The notes beneath the pieces are model-generated. The model saw only the letters and a program-made list of their open reading frames with translations, searched no databases and had not been told where the DNA came from. From Synaphobranchus kaupii (lineage: Eukaryota > Chordata > Actinopteri > Anguilliformes > Synaphobranchidae), in NCBI GenBank assembly GCA_029718625.1, contig CM056380.1, forward strand, positions 47,430,576 through 47,494,575: a DNA stretch of 64,000 nucleotides, given 5' to 3'. The translations under genes and the position numbers were made by a program. Positions 48,986-62,631 of the stretch are shown piece after piece (the first letter of the stretch is position 1; each line of letters begins with the position of its first letter).

Positions 48986-50505
48986 GTAGAATTGTGTATT
49001 ACTAATTCTTGGAACACCCCTGCTTCCCATCCGGTGTGCTGGGAAAGTGTATTAAATGCACACACTAAACCCTCCAATAATACATCAGGGTTACTGGAAA
49101 GGAAGGAATTAAGGCGCGGCCAACAAGGTCCCCTGACGGTTTGCGTCTGTCACCGTGCCCATGCCGTAAAAACACCTGAGGCCACTTACGGCGAGCCCCG
49201 AGTACAACCTGGCCCCAACCTCTTTGGCAAAATCTTAAAACGTTGGACGAACCCGTCCCTGTCACCCCGCCCCCCCCCCCCCTCCAGCGGTCACGGTCAC
49301 AGCTGTCGGGGCTGGCACTGGGCCAGGGCACAAATTCATACCGCCGACTCTGGGCTGGTCTGAGCGGCGCCCTTTCCAGGTGTATGAATTATGAAAATCA
49401 CATTGCAGAAGCATTAGCATTGTGCTTTTCCACTTTATCCTTTTATTACTGAGGTTTAATATACCACATATTGGGGCGCCGGGGTATTCAGGCGCAAAAC
49501 ATAATGACATCTGTCCTCAGCTTGGTTTAGCAGGCACTACGTCTTTCTCAACTTAAGAATAGTGGCTGTCATTCGTTTCACTAAACTCTGAAATAGTCAG
49601 AATGTACAAGCACCGTATTTGTGAGGAAAAAAAGACATATTTCCTTAAATGTATGGTTTACTGTGCTGCACACGTTTAGGTGAATCATTTTGGACACCTC
49701 CCAACCCTAAATATCACACACTCAAACTGCCGTTTAGGTCTAATGTTACTGATTGAAAATCGTAGGGAAGGACTATAGTTCCGTGGATCTTGAGATGGCC
49801 TTCTTAATATCCCACCCCACATCCCGCACCTACTACTTTCCCCTCCCAAACAACAATTCACTCCCTCTCTCAGGCAGTAGGAAATGTAATGCTCGATTAG
49901 CTTCTAACTGAAAACTGCATATATTACACAGTAACTGTAGGCCTCCACAGCTTTTCTGTTTTTATATTAACATCATTATTAATGCACTTCAAATCATTGC
50001 TTTAATCAGATAATGAATTGGTGTTTCAGTTCCATTGGAAGCCATTTATATACCCTATAAATTATAATCAGCTCATGCTTTGACTTTCCGTATCGGAATG
50101 CAGAGGTCCATTTCCCAGTTTAAGACTGCACAGCTTTTAAAAGCATATCCAAGGTGTGTTATGTTGTATCGCTGAGGCGACAACAGACGACAACAAGGAT
50201 CGATGAAATGAACACAGCCTTTGTAACGGACATAAAGGACAGCAGAACCAATCAACAAGATGCTGCAGATAGCTTTCTCTTACACGATCAAGGGCAAAAA
50301 AAAGCCTCACCAGTTCCCACAATGCATCTGTATAAGGGAACATGAGCCAAAGCATCACCATTTCCCACAACAGCTCTGTAAAGGGTAGCATAAATAGCAA
50401 GTAGCCGTGGGCGGCAGCAACACCAGTGCCAGGTCTGTAGCGCACAGACTAGATGAGCTGTTCAGACACCATACTTCCCAGCCAAGTTCTCCCCCCTGTT
50501 TGACC

Positions 50506-50950
50506 TTTTGGTCATTTTGGACAGCACCGCAGTGTTGACCTCTGCAACGGTCAGGAGGCTCGGAGTAGTACTGGACAGCAAACTGTCCCTCACTGAGTAC
50601 ATCACAGCAGCATGTCAGGCGAGCAGATTCTTCCTGAGGCTTGTACCACGAAGCAGGGTTACTGAGTTAGCTGGAGTAAAACCTGGAGCCCTCCCATATC
50701 TGGAACATGGACTGAAGTAAAAAGAGCTGTTCCAGGGTTTACTCAGTGCAATTATCCAGCTAACTTAGTGATACTGCTTCATGGTACAGGCCCCTTTTCC
50801 TACATCTGGAGAATCCACCCCACCCTCTCAAACCTATTGAATCCAGCTCTCAGTCCAGGAACTGGTCATTTCCCATCTACAGCTACAATCACAACACCCT
50901 CCAAATTAACACAGTGCCAAATGCTGCTGTTGTCACCAAAACAAGGCCAA
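50506..50950 (+). mobile_element. LINE reverse-transcriptase fragment (L2/Rex-like)
   Basis: The left piece (50506-50637) encodes VILDSTAVLTSATVRRLGVV and LDSKLSLTEYITAACQASRF, matching the LGVxLDSxLSF..HI block near the end of L2/CR1/Rex-type reverse transcriptases. The right piece, after the MITE at 50638-50792, resumes with WRIHPTLS and then, in another frame, VQELVISHL. It is 5'-truncated and decayed. The family is by motif only. Confidence 0.75.
50638..50792. mobile_element. Hairpin MITE inserted in the LINE fragment
   Basis: Arms read GGCTTGTACCACGAAGCAGG on the left and, inverted, GGCCTGTACCATGAAGCAG on the right, each continuing into ACTGAGTTAGCTGG-like sequence. The element separates two LINE pieces, so it is younger than the LINE copy. 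Confidence 0.75.
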
Positions 50951-51319
50951 TAGATTTTTTGAGTGGTGGTTTGGATTCTTTCCCTCAAAGTCGCTTCTTT
51001 AATAAAAAGCAGGAAGAGTAAGAATTAAGAGCAAAAAAAAGGAGGGCTTGGTAAGAGGTGGATAGGTACATATATTTGTTAAAAGCTGTGTCTTTGAAAT
51101 TCAAAACAGGATTTGCACAATAGAATGTGTGGCCATATCAGTGTTGAAAAAATAAAAGTATAAGTATTAGAAGGATTTTCCCAAATACAACACAATACAC
51201 AGCATGCAAAATGAATGGACTTTTAACACTTAATGACTGCATATTGGGTCTGAGCGTACACAAAACTCCTCAGAAAATAAATGCAAAAAAATGAGCAAAT
51301 AAAAACAAGCTTCTTACAT

Positions 51320-51355
<36 letters not shown>

Positions 51356-51594
51356 GGCCTGGATTCTTGATTAAAAGCAGTGCACCTCGTGAAAAAAAGA
51401 AAACCGCTTGGTGAGCTTGGTGATCTGTGCTGCATTTCAGCCTCAATGTGGGTGACCTGTATTTCTTTGTGTCAGGGGAAAGGAATGAAAAGGAGAGAAT
51501 TAGACCGAAGCCATGCAGCGGATCTATAGCCTTTCCCCCTCCCAATTTTCAGAGACTGTGGGGGCTGTGGTGCCGATGCCCAGACTGTAGATTT

Positions 51595-51616
51595 GGGGGG
51601 GGGGGGGGGGGGGGGG
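51595..51616. repeat. Poly-G run (22)
   Basis: A homopolymer of about 22 G. A similar run of about 21 G lies at 55355-55375. Confidence 0.95.
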
Positions 51617-52889
51617 TTGGGCAGGGAGAGGGCGGGGGGGTGTGCTGAAATTTCATTACCACGCTGCTCAGCAGAACACGGAGCACTATAAACTCACTCC
51701 TGTGGGACAAGGGCCTGGGTTTCCATGGCAACTCAGGCAGAGCAGACAGTTAGGTAAAGGAAGGAGAGAAACAGAGAGGGGAAAAAGAAGGTGAGAGAAA
51801 GAAGGAGAGAGAGGAAGTAAGAAAGAAAGAGGGCAGGGGTGTGTTTTCATTGCAGGGTAAATTACAGTGTGAGCGAGCGACTCCAGATGTGTTTTAATGA
51901 AGCTAAATGGCGGATTCACAGTCGTGTCTGGGGTGTAAGCTCGCCTTTTCCTTATTATGCTACTGCTGTCCTCAAGTGTTGTGATGAATAATTAATTTTC
52001 AAACCCATCTTCAAAGCACCCATCTCAAAATCCATGCTTAAAGCTGGATTTGATTGTTCTGCTCACACCTCCGTTGTTCACCTCTGTGCCGGACTATCCA
52101 AGCATTTGCTCAAATCCTCATAAATATTTTGTTGGGCATATTAACATTAGTCATGTCAGGAAAATTGGCATTCACATAAAGTGTTGCGTAAGCAGTAAAA
52201 AATGTTTCCTCTTGTCAATATAATATAATAACCACACAGAGTGAATAACAATAACCTTGTAAGACTAACACATACAATCCGAATAACAATATCAGCACCA
52301 ATATTTAAGAGTGTCCTTTATTGTTACCATAGAAACACTCGGAATATCAGATTGCTGAATATATAAGAGAGAGAGAGAGAGAGCATGGTAGAAAGAGCTT
52401 AATTAAGCTGCAGGCTGTTTAAGAAAATAATTGATTATATTAAAAAATAGTTACCAGTTAGAAGCAAACTGCAACTAAAATGGTGGTCATAGAAGGCTTG
52501 TGTAACTTAGGCAATTCAGTGATGGAGACCTGATTGTGATCCCTCACCATATAAATACCAAGTGGCACCAATTATTTCAGAAGCGAGACACTGAATATGT
52601 AGAGTCATTGAGAATAAAAAAAAGTCCTTGAAGGAGAAATGAAAGACAGACTTTCTGTTTTTCCTTGTAATTTACATTGAATGGACGCCTTCAGTAGTCA
52701 CACAGAAGAAATGTCCCTATGCTTTGAACATCTTTTTTTAAGTTTCCTTTTTTCCAAAGGGGTAAATTTGAATATTTCTTTACAAGTTTTTTTATAGTTT
52801 AAAGGGGCAGTGAAACAGTCAATCTAATTCCCACTTCGTGCAGAAAAAAAGAAAACGAAAAACCTGGAGAGGGGCGAATCTAATTTTCG

Positions 52890-53060
52890 CTGTGACATTG
52901 CGAGCCCTCGGCTCGGAACAGGTGCGCGCACACGCCCACGCTCGCTCGTGCGCGCGGGCGGGGCGCGCTGGCAAACCTCCGCTGAGATAAGCGAGACGGC
53001 AGGGACTGAGGGAGCGCCGCGGCGGAGCCACGTCGAGCGCGAACGTGCCGTCCTGTAATG
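52890..53060. promoter_or_regulatory. CpG-dense intronic patch
   Basis: Very CG-rich sequence with repeated GCGCGC and CGCTCGCTCG, about 420 bp downstream on the transcript of the 53477-53918 exon. A CpG-island function is inferred from composition only. Confidence 0.3.
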
Positions 53061-53476
53061 GGTTTACAGGACGAGTCACGCAGCGTGTAAAACACAACCC
53101 ACAAGCCTAATGTAATGTAGTTCCATGTAATATGCATGCCCATCCTGGCCGATAGGTGCATGAGGGAAGGAGAACACGTAATACGCTCTCACGCCATACG
53201 TGCACAACACAACTGAAGGCCTACAGTATGCATCTCTTTTTTTTCCTTTTTTAGTTCATGAGCTTTTAATGTTCTAGCATTGCATTTTAAATGTATATGT
53301 ATTCAATTAGAAGGCACTTTGGAAAACCACACCAAGTAACCACTATAACTACAAGCACCAGAATAGAATAGACTGAAATACTATCCTTATTTATAGCAAA
53401 GGAGAGCAGCCAATACAAAGGTAAGAGAAAAGGGATATCGATATATCAACGAGACGCAAAGGGGGGGCGTCCGTAC

Positions 53477-53918
53477 CTGATCTCCCGTCCCTCTGGAAGT
53501 CCACGTGATACCACTCCCCGTCGTTGACCTTCTTGTTGACAGCCCTGGTCTTCGTGGTGCCCGATCCCATGTCCAGCAGCAGGTAAAGGTGCCCATCCAA
53601 CATCTCGATGGCGAAGAAGTCCACCTTGAGCATCTGCGGGCCCTTGGCGTCCTTCTGCGGCTGTTTGGGCTTGCCGTGGCTGAAGAGGAGCAGGCCGTTG
53701 GGCTCGGTGGTGCGGAAGTCGAAGGAGATGGAGCCCGTCTTCTTGGCGTTCCACTTGCTGAGCGTGACGTAGGACTCGGGCGTCTCGAAGGCGATGGGCT
53801 CCAGGGTGGCCACGTTCTCGCACTTGAAGGCCACCACCCCGTGGACCTTCATCTTCGCATCTCCCTGCTTGGCTAATCTGGACAGCTCCAACCTGACATC
53901 GTTGTTTTTATACACTAC
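53477..53918 (-). CDS. nrxn1: Neurexin exon: LNS2 end and LNS3 start
   Basis: This 442-nt exon (phase 0 in, phase 1 out) encodes [20 protein letters not shown] and [20 protein letters not shown], ending LNS2. LNS3 then begins [60 protein letters not shown] and closes [17 protein letters not shown](G). The frame is open throughout. The DGEWYHVxxQR motif is typical of LNS strands. Acceptor is TTTCACAACAG-like upstream sequence ending GAAACAG; donor is TCAG then GTACGG. Confidence 0.97.
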
Positions 53919-56567
53919 CTGTTTCACAACAGCGGGGACACAGTTAACATTTCATAGAAGGGAATAGCAGAGCAATGTATGCACTGATCATACAGTAGTC
54001 TTTTTATTGTAAATCTCTTTGAATTCAGAATTCTGTATGCAGAACACAGGTAGAAATTTGGAAGACCAACAGGGAAATTGTAATCATTGTTGGAAGCATT
54101 GCGCTAACCAAAAGGATATGTGCACCGAACCATCACCTACAGTAATATCCCATTACGATTACATGGCTTACAAAACATAGCTAGTTTAAGATGTAGCTGA
54201 GAGTGCCGGAAATAAAATATGTTTATTTTTGCACCTTGGTTAAAAAAAAAAAAGAAAGTTATTTAAAAAAGCTTTGTTTTTTTCTAATTGTAATTTGCAT
54301 GGCTGGGGTGCATGTTGTGGAAGTGGAGTGGAATGGCGAGAGGTGATAAAGTGTAATGCTGCCCTGTCTCTATTCTCTCTGAGGAGAGGGCCTGCATCTC
54401 AAAAAAACACTTATTTCCTTCTTCTGCTCAAGAAAGAGATCTTTTACACACAGGCACTTTTGCAGCAATAGTCTCATTTTTGTGGTAAATACCTCAAGCG
54501 CAAGCTAAGGAGAACTGGCATACGTATAAAATAAAAAGAGACGAAGGTCACTCCGATCCTTGCTAATGCATGGCTATAATTGCTGGTGAATGCTGAACAA
54601 ATGGAACCGCTTTTCCACTACATCCGAATTGACATCCACTTGCACATTGATTTTCCTACAATATAAACTCTGGTCGAGCATAAAAGAATGTCAATACCCT
54701 GGAATCCCTCCATAAGCAAACTATCTTGGCACGATTGCAGTAAAACACGCAATTTCAACACCTGCAGTTTTATCTTCACAGTGATGCTGCGTCTGTACAG
54801 CGATCATCCTCTGGCTCTTACTCAAGTCATCGTTAGCCAGAACACATAAAGCACTGTCATTAGCCTCCCACTGCCCTCAACTCATTTGAGGAACAAAGCG
54901 CCGCTCATGTGTCTCCATCCAATCCCCCTGAGCCAGTCGCACGGGTGGAGTCAGGGTTTGTGACAGGGGTGGGACTTTTTCCCTCCAGCCCTGACAATAA
55001 ATTAAAAGCCGTGTGGCAAATTGTGAAGTATTAAATAAAACCTTCCGTTTTAATTCAATTTGAGTTTGAACGTTTGCCAGGGTTGAGCTAATGACATGTA
55101 GATGAAATTTTAAAAAAAGGGGTGATGCTTCACGAATTTCAATCAGAGGAACCGGTTCTGTGCTTATCTCAACAATTAATGTGCTCTAGGCATCTTTAAT
55201 TATCTGATTTTTTTTTCCCACAGAAATGCATTGGGGGAAATACCTGGGACTGTATCTGTGTGCTAAAACAGGCAGAAATGAGGACAGGAAAATAGCTGAA
55301 AGCTATAGAGGTGTAGCCTGACACCTCCCCTTTAGTTAGTGTGTGCTGATGGCTGGGGGGGGGGGGGGGGGGGGGAGTAAGGCCTAACAGCTGTCTGCAT
55401 CACAGGTGTAAGGGGTGGAAAAACGCTGACCAAGCCCCACACCGGCGCCAGGGATTAAAATAAACGCTTCGGATGATGGATGTCCTTTTCAAAAACCATT
55501 TCTAAACATCTAAATTAATCAACTGTACCCACACACACACACACAGTTCACCAGCCCTGCTGGGTGAGCAGGCATGAGCAGGCACAGGAAATGGTTTTAA
55601 AAAATGGTTGGCAGGAAGGGGGGCGTTGCTGGGAGACAAGAGGATGAATTCTGAATCCTCTTACAACAAGGATTACAGTTACAAACACGGGAGGGGGGTC
55701 AGTCTGCTGGGGGGTCTACTGAGAGCCGTCATGCCGTCCCATGTGTAACGCGATCATATCGCCGTCGCAGCCTAATAGCAACACGGCGAACGTCGCGGCG
55801 ACGTGGCAGGGAGCTGGTGAATTAGTTAAAAGGTCATGTTCTGACGTGTCCCAGACTCGCCGTCTCCCCTTCCAGTCAGTGGCACGCTTTCCATTTCCTG
55901 ACTGTGATCAGGGACAGACGGGTATCGACTGCACAGGAGCCGCATGCGGAGCCCCGACAGCATCTGCGCACAACCCATAAAACGCAGGGATGTCGGGAAC
56001 ATTAGCGTGATGGCCAAAAAAGAAAGGGGACATAAACTGCTTAAATATTTATGGGATGCATTAGTGTGGTATTAATCATAGTTTATGAATAAGTGATGGA
56101 ACAATCTGTTTTACCTGATCAGTTTTATTTGTGCACCCTCTCTCTGCACTTTGAGCCGGGCCAAGCTGCGTAAGTGGACACTGCCAGTTTGTACATGATG
56201 TACGTTACAGACAGCGCAATTAAAAGAATGCTGGGTGAATTCCAAGCTACAATTCAGTGAATTATTATTTTTTTGATTACAGAGTCCATTATTATTTGTC
56301 TTAACCGCTATTTATTTTATTTACTTTTAGCACTGTATTTACAGACGTATACGGACGGGGGATAATTGCCTCCGAATGGCATTAGCTATCATTATTAGCC
56401 CATTTTGCTAATGAATTAATCCATAAAGGTTTCAGTGGATACACTTGCGGCTTGACGGGAGGCTGTTGCCGCATCCCGTTTTCCCTGAGTGTACAGCGGG
56501 TTCGACTGCCATCCGCATGACTCCAATAAAAGCTCCAGTCAGCAGATAGGAAGATGTGTGTGATCGT

Positions 56568-56579
56568 GCGTGTGTGTGC

Positions 56580-56614
<35 letters not shown>
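56568..56614. repeat. (GT)n microsatellite
   Basis: GT run with GC interruptions near its start. Confidence 0.9.
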
Positions 56615-56615
<1 letters not shown>

Positions 56616-59600
56616 ACTGTATGTGAATGTGTATGCGTTGGAGTGCTTCTAAAGTAAATTAAAATAGCGCACATGCATCTGTGCGCGCGTATGCGTATGT
56701 CTGCGAGAGAGAAAATGTATCCACAAACGTACGATCAAAAATACTAGCATTGCAAAAAACACAGGAAAATACCCTGTACTTGGACCTCTACACATTTAGT
56801 ACCAGAGGTGTGTAAATAAATCCTCTTTATGTTTTGCACATTCCTCACATATGAATCAACTACGAGGGCCACTGACCGGCAGTATAGTCTGCTTAGCGCT
56901 CACTACATTGAAGAGAAAACCTCTCAGAGATCATCAAATCATGCTTCAACCTTCTTTCACGTTTACTGCCTGCGTAATTACGTGAGTGCATCTAAGCACA
57001 AGAAAGTGTTAGTAAAAGGTAGGAAGCGCAAGTAAACATTGTGAAATGTTTTCATCACTGCAACAGGAATCTATTTCTATGGCTGCTCTGACTGTTTTTC
57101 AAGAGAGAAAAAAGAAAAGCTACATACATGTATTTATGGATGTCACACATTCAGATGGGCTTTGATATTGGATCTTTAGCACAGGGATTAAATCATCAAG
57201 ACCTAGATAGTGAACTCTACAAGAGGAAAGCCAGCACCCTATACAAATCACTGGACTGACAGACTACTCTTGTATGTATTAGTGTGGCCAATGTAGTAAA
57301 AATGCCAAATGCTTATAACATGAATTACTGAAAGTGTGACAAAGTAAAAGTGACATATTCACTGGTTCTCTTAAATCACCTTGAAGCACATCATTTTAAA
57401 GTGATTCTACCCTGTGAGATAAGACACTTAATTCATAAGAGTCGCCATCAATATTCTCATGACGATAAGGGGCTAACACCATCCTGTTAGTGCATTTCCA
57501 AATGCGTAGTTATTGGTTGCAAGGTTTTTATGTCACCGTAATCACCTATATTAACATAAGAGCTCTCCCAGTTTTACCATTTGCATGTCATTAGGAGGAT
57601 TCATGAAAGGAAATATATATATATTTTTAATTGGCTACCACCTTCCTTTCTGTCCGGTGACAGGGAATACTTATTTATACTTATACTTTTTTATTTGCAG
57701 CTGGTTTGAAAAATAGTTAGAGGCACGCTTTATTGCACATTTTGGATCATACTTTTGGATTCCATTGTGTGGAGTGGCAAAAAATCTAAATCACCATACA
57801 GACCATCTGCAGATTTACTGTGGCAGTAGTTCTGTGTCCTTGCATAATAATCTTGTTTGCATTCAAGGTTTCATGAGGTTGTTACTACTGGCATACCACT
57901 GCCCCATGGGTAATATGGAAATGATAAGCCAATAATTTGGATTCTGTCCTTTAGAAGTCAAAAGAAAAAAAATAATAATAAAAAATGATGAACAGTCCAG
58001 TTAATCTTTAACAATCCAAGCTATTTTTGGTAGGCAATATATTACAACTGTGACATTCCAGCATCTTGTAATTATAATGAGTTGATTCTTACAACCCCAC
58101 CCTTAAAAAAAACTCCCCGTACAGTAAGACTGTCAGTATTAGAACCATGGCTCTTAATGGAAGCTTTGGGGATGCATTTAAGCTTTCCCGTATAACATGC
58201 CTGGCCTACAAGCTTCTAGCTCTGCCCGGCCCGGCACCACTAATGCACTTAACCTCATCTCAAAAGAAAAGGTGAGCTCAAAGAACCCTCGGACGTTTCG
58301 ATACTGAACGAGGAGAACGCAACTACGATAAACATTTAGCCTTTTTCTTGCTGTAATTATTTAGTGTTGAGAGGCAAGAAAAATAAAATAGGCTTAGCAA
58401 TGGCGTACAAATGGACACTTCCATTGGGAGTGCATTAACACAAAGCTAACGACAGCAAAACAGTTTGATATCGGCAATCTGGGCATATTCAGCTGGGAAG
58501 GCTGCACACACTGTTATAAAAGAAGAGAAAATAAATCCCTGTTCAATTACACAGATTCAATACCAAAATGCAATAAATACTTGTTAGTGTATTCATATAA
58601 CTGCATATTTATTGAATTTAGTTTTTCTTTCTACATTCAGGTAATATATTTGTAACCACTTCCAAAGTAGAGGGAAAAATTAAATATTCACATTAGTGAA
58701 ACATTGCTGCGCTGCCAAAATGAAATAAAGTATAACGAGCCTGCAAAATTGCTATTTGCCAAAAGTCATGTGGCAAAGGTTCCGGAACATTCTAGTGCAG
58801 AAGAACGAGTATCCTGATGACTTCAGTGCAACTATAGCCATGACAGCTGGATACAGAAGAGACAGTGTGAGGGGAAAAAAGGCAATCGATGCTGACTGCC
58901 CAGAGAAAGGGCAGGTGCTATACCTCACAGAACAGAGTCTCCACAGAGCTGCAAGCTGTCTGGGTGATCCGTGACCCATTTCGCGCACGCTACCTGTCAT
59001 CAACCAGGGACTGAGACACAAAAGGTGTCTCCGACTGCAGCGATATTAACCTGTCAGGGCAAGCGCTCGGCACCCACGCGCTGATCCTGGATCAGCATCT
59101 GATGCACGCGCAACTTTAAGAGATAAGTTTAGTGGCAAGTAAACTGATCCTGGATTGGTTGTTGGTGGTGCAGAGTCTACAGAGAAAGTCCTATAACTGC
59201 TCTGCAATGCAGTATGTCATCAGCCGGGAATCAGAGCGTGAGAGTGTGGCTGCACTAAGAGTGCACTAACGAGTTATTAAAATCAGACGAGCCATACTTG
59301 ACCTCTTATCATTAACATCCAGAAATGTTAATGATGGTATATATATACCCAATATTGATATTACTGGAAAATAATCAAATATAATGAAAAAAATAATTTC
59401 CTCTGGAGTGATGCTGCCCTGTTACAGGTTAAACTGAAATTGTCACTTTCACATATGCTTTTCTTTTGGAACAGATTTTGTATTGGCAAAGACTAACAGA
59501 AGTGCAGTTTTTCTGCATGTTATAGCTCAGAATCATGAATGAGTAAAATATCAGTGATTGCACTGAGTATTCAAAACAGAACAATCAATGACTGGTAGAC

Positions 59601-59815
59601 AGGTCTTTTACATTTCACAGAAAATGGTGAATAGGATGAAAACGGACGGATACAGGGAATAAGGTAGAAGCCGTACTCGGATAGGCTGCTTCACTTTCAT
59701 GCCAAAGCCAAAGATGGATGCCAGAGTTTGTGCCCTTTAAAGTTCCCAGTAAATAATAAAAATAATCCTTTAGAGAAATTAACCAAAGATTTAGGATGAT
59801 AATTCACAAAATATA

Positions 59816-60353
59816 CAGTGCCAGTCAAAAGTTTGGACACACCTACTCATAGTTTTTTTTGTCCGTTATTTTTACTGTTTTCCACATTTTTGAATAGTAA
59901 AGACATGAACACTATCAGATAACACAAATGGAATTATGCAAAAACCCAAAAAAAAAGTGTTAAACAAATAAAAAAGGTCTTATATTTTAGATTCTTCAAA
60001 GTAGCCACCCTTTGCCTTGATAACAGCTTTGCACATTCTACCTGGAAATTAGTTGTCAAGAGTCTTTTGATATCCTTTTATACAGAGTCATGATAGCATC
60101 ACCTGTTTACCTGTGGAATACTTGTTTACCACAGAAGTTGGTTGAGAGAATGGCAAGAATGTGCAAACCCGTTATCAAGGCAAAGGGTGGCTACTTTGAA
60201 GAATCTAAAATATAACACTTTTTTTGATTTGTTTGCATAATTTAATTTGTGTCTCATTGTTTTGATGTCTTTACTATTCTAAAATGTGGAAAACAGGAAA
60301 AAAAACTTTAAAAAACCTATGAGTAGGTGTGTCCAAACTTTTGACTGGTACTG
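59816..60353. mobile_element. Tc1-type foldback MITE
   Basis: Ends are CAGTGCCAGTCAAAAGTTTG and, inverted, CAGTACCAGTCAAAAGTTTG, flanked by TA (59814-59815 and 60354-60355). Each arm is roughly 220 bp. The right arm encodes KPVIKAKGGYFEES then a lysine, isoleucine and stop, the usual C-terminal end of fish Tc1 transposases; the left arm carries the same block inverted. The element is thus two Tc1 3' ends joined head to head. Confidence 0.9.
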
Positions 60354-62136
60354 TACACAGAAAATATTAAATATTTAATAGAAAACTGATTGTTTTGACT
60401 GAAGCATGATGGCTAGGGTCAATTACATTTCAATGATGTCAATCAAGGAAATCATTCAAAATTAAATGTATGAATTGAAAAAAGGTGCATAATGTTCCAT
60501 GAGGATTTTTCAAAGAATGAACAGAATTCCCTTTCATTTCCTAAATAGAATGAAAAATGGAAACCCTGTTAAAGAGTAAGTACACCCACTGTCTCAGCCT
60601 GTCTCCGCCTACTACACAATATTGAAAAATACTCTGTGGGGTGAGCAAGGGAGAGGGGTCCATTGTCCATTGTCATTTGCATAAATGAACGTACACTGTA
60701 CAAATGATTTTGAATAACTCGGATCTGTCAAACTAGACGTTGCACATCAAATATGAATCAATTTTCAGCAACTGCATGGCCTATTTCTCACGTCAAATAT
60801 TTTCAGAAACATATTTTAGTGGACTAGTTAGGTGGAATAAGAGAATTGAACAGGACGCCAAGTTGTTCCGGTTTAAAAATGTGGAGCCGAAAGGAAAGTA
60901 TCGTAGTGGGTCTAACCAATCAGGTGCCGGCTGTTTCCATTGTGGGTGACAACAATTATCCATATGACGTAGAGGTACCTCCAAAGAGGTACTCTGACAT
61001 CACGATTGGGGCGGGGGCAGTGTGGGGAGCAGCAAGGAAATTTCAACCGTTAGGGGCAGCACAAACACACTTTTCTACCAGTTTCTTATAATATACAATA
61101 TTATTTAAGAATTGTTGAAATAACAGAATGCATGAATAAGTTTAATTATAAGGTAGGCATACAAACACGTTTACTGTGAGAAAAAAAAAGTGATCTAGAG
61201 TGTACTTACCCTTTAAGGACATATTTATGAAAATGGGCATATTCCTCTTTTCACATTTTTAAAAAGTGCACAGTGTCAGATTGATAACCTATACTGTGCT
61301 AGAGTTAATCAAGTACTTGGAATGGTCAGATGTTGCCACAATAGGACCTAAATGGGACAAGGCTCTCGTGATCACATAAGAAGCCAAAAGCTACAAGGAG
61401 AACCCACAAACTCTACATTGTGTTACTGTGAAAGTCCAGGAGACCACGTCTTTCTCGTGGAAGAGAGACCATTGTGCATAAAAACACCCATGCTCAAACT
61501 TAGGGGAGGTGAACTGTCCAGATCTGGTCCTGGAGTCTCCAAGTTTTAGACCCAAAAAAACTGTATTTAATCAACTGCTTTACTTAATGTATTTAGTAGC
61601 GGTGCTAACTAGATCCATTGCCTTTGCAGGTAAACTTTTGGTAACCCTTGACTTCATCATGTTTACAGCAACCACCAGCACCAACACTGCAGAGATAAAA
61701 GGGCAGTGGAGAGAGACTAGCGACGCGGAAATGCTGACATCTGGCCTGCCCACTGCCGCTCGGAATGCTGGGAAGCCCCAGAGCTTGGCGTTGTGTTACC
61801 GTGAGGATACGCCTTCAGCTAGAGGAGAGGGAGGACATGTTGGGCCGCGGTGCAAGGAGAAAAAGAAAGAGAGAGGAAGAAACGTCCTGAAATCAAAAGA
61901 TAACAGGAGGGATGCTACCCCTTCCTAGATGTACTCCTGCGTCTCATGTTCCAGAGGGGAAGGCCAATCTCCATTAAACTTCAAATGTAAAAAGAATAGT
62001 GCATGTTTTTTTTTTTTATTTAAAAGGGGTAAATGCGAAGACCAAAGTGTAGTGTAAATAAGTATGAGGTGAGGCAATATGAAGATGCACACTATACTGC
62101 CCTGAAAATAATATAGTAAATATCTATAATCATGAC

Positions 62137-62352
62137 TAGGGCCCTACCAAATTCACAGAAAGTTTTGGTCAATTAAAATTTTCTAAGCTTCAATACACAT
62201 AGTTGGCAAAAGAAATTTGGAATTTCGCAACATTTCACGTCAAATTATCAATTTCAAGGAAGGAGCCCAATTTCACAGGAAGAAGCTGATTTCACGGTCC
62301 GTGACGCAATTTTCACAACCATGAGACATAGGGCCAATTTGGTACGGTCCTA
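62137..62352. mobile_element. hAT-type MITE
   Basis: Termini are TAGGGCCCTACCAAATT and, inverted, TAGGACCGTACCAAATT. The 8-bp flanks are ATCATGAC (62129-62136) and ATCATGGC (62353-62360), a hAT-length target duplication with one mismatch. The 216-bp interior has TTTCACGG-type repeats and no ORF. Confidence 0.8.
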
Positions 62353-62631
62353 ATCATGGCATTATTTATTTGGTTTTGTTAGTGTATTTAGTTGAATATC
62401 AGGAACTTTGTCTCTTAGAAAAAAAATAAAAAATGTATATTTATATTCTGAATCACCAAAATACCAGTAGCTCAAGTGTTCTGCAAACAGAATTAAGTCC
62501 TATAGGCTTTACAATAGGGTGTATAATATGCCTGCGTCTCCAGAGTAAGGGTCTCTGAAGGGGGCAGAGGTTTTAGGAGAGGCTGGACAAGTACACTCTG
62601 AAGAGAGCACACAAAACGCGGTGGTGTTTAC

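Larger units (their letters stand above)
44892..53476 (-). other. nrxn1: Intron between LNS2/LNS3 and LNS3/EGF2 exons
   Basis: It contains poly-G runs at 45115-45140 and 51595-51616, a poly-C run at 45821-45837, a possible SINE remnant at 48878-48985, a LINE fragment split by a hairpin MITE at 50506-50950, an ATT repeat near 51319-51356 and a CpG-dense patch at 52890-53060. No host exon is seen. Confidence 0.65.
53919..62631 (-). other. nrxn1: Intron within LNS2
   Basis: It contains a G run at 55355-55375, a GT repeat at about 56568-56614, the Tc1 foldback MITE 59816-60353 and the hAT-type MITE 62137-62352. The remainder, including AT-rich blocks with TAATTA-type motifs, has no exon I can support. 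Some may be conserved noncoding elements, but that cannot be judged from one sequence. Confidence 0.65.

Noticed and set aside
58756..58974. 72-residue plus-strand ORF (MPKVMWQRFRNILVQ start)
   Set aside because: It matches no family I recognise and has no splice or repeat context to support it.
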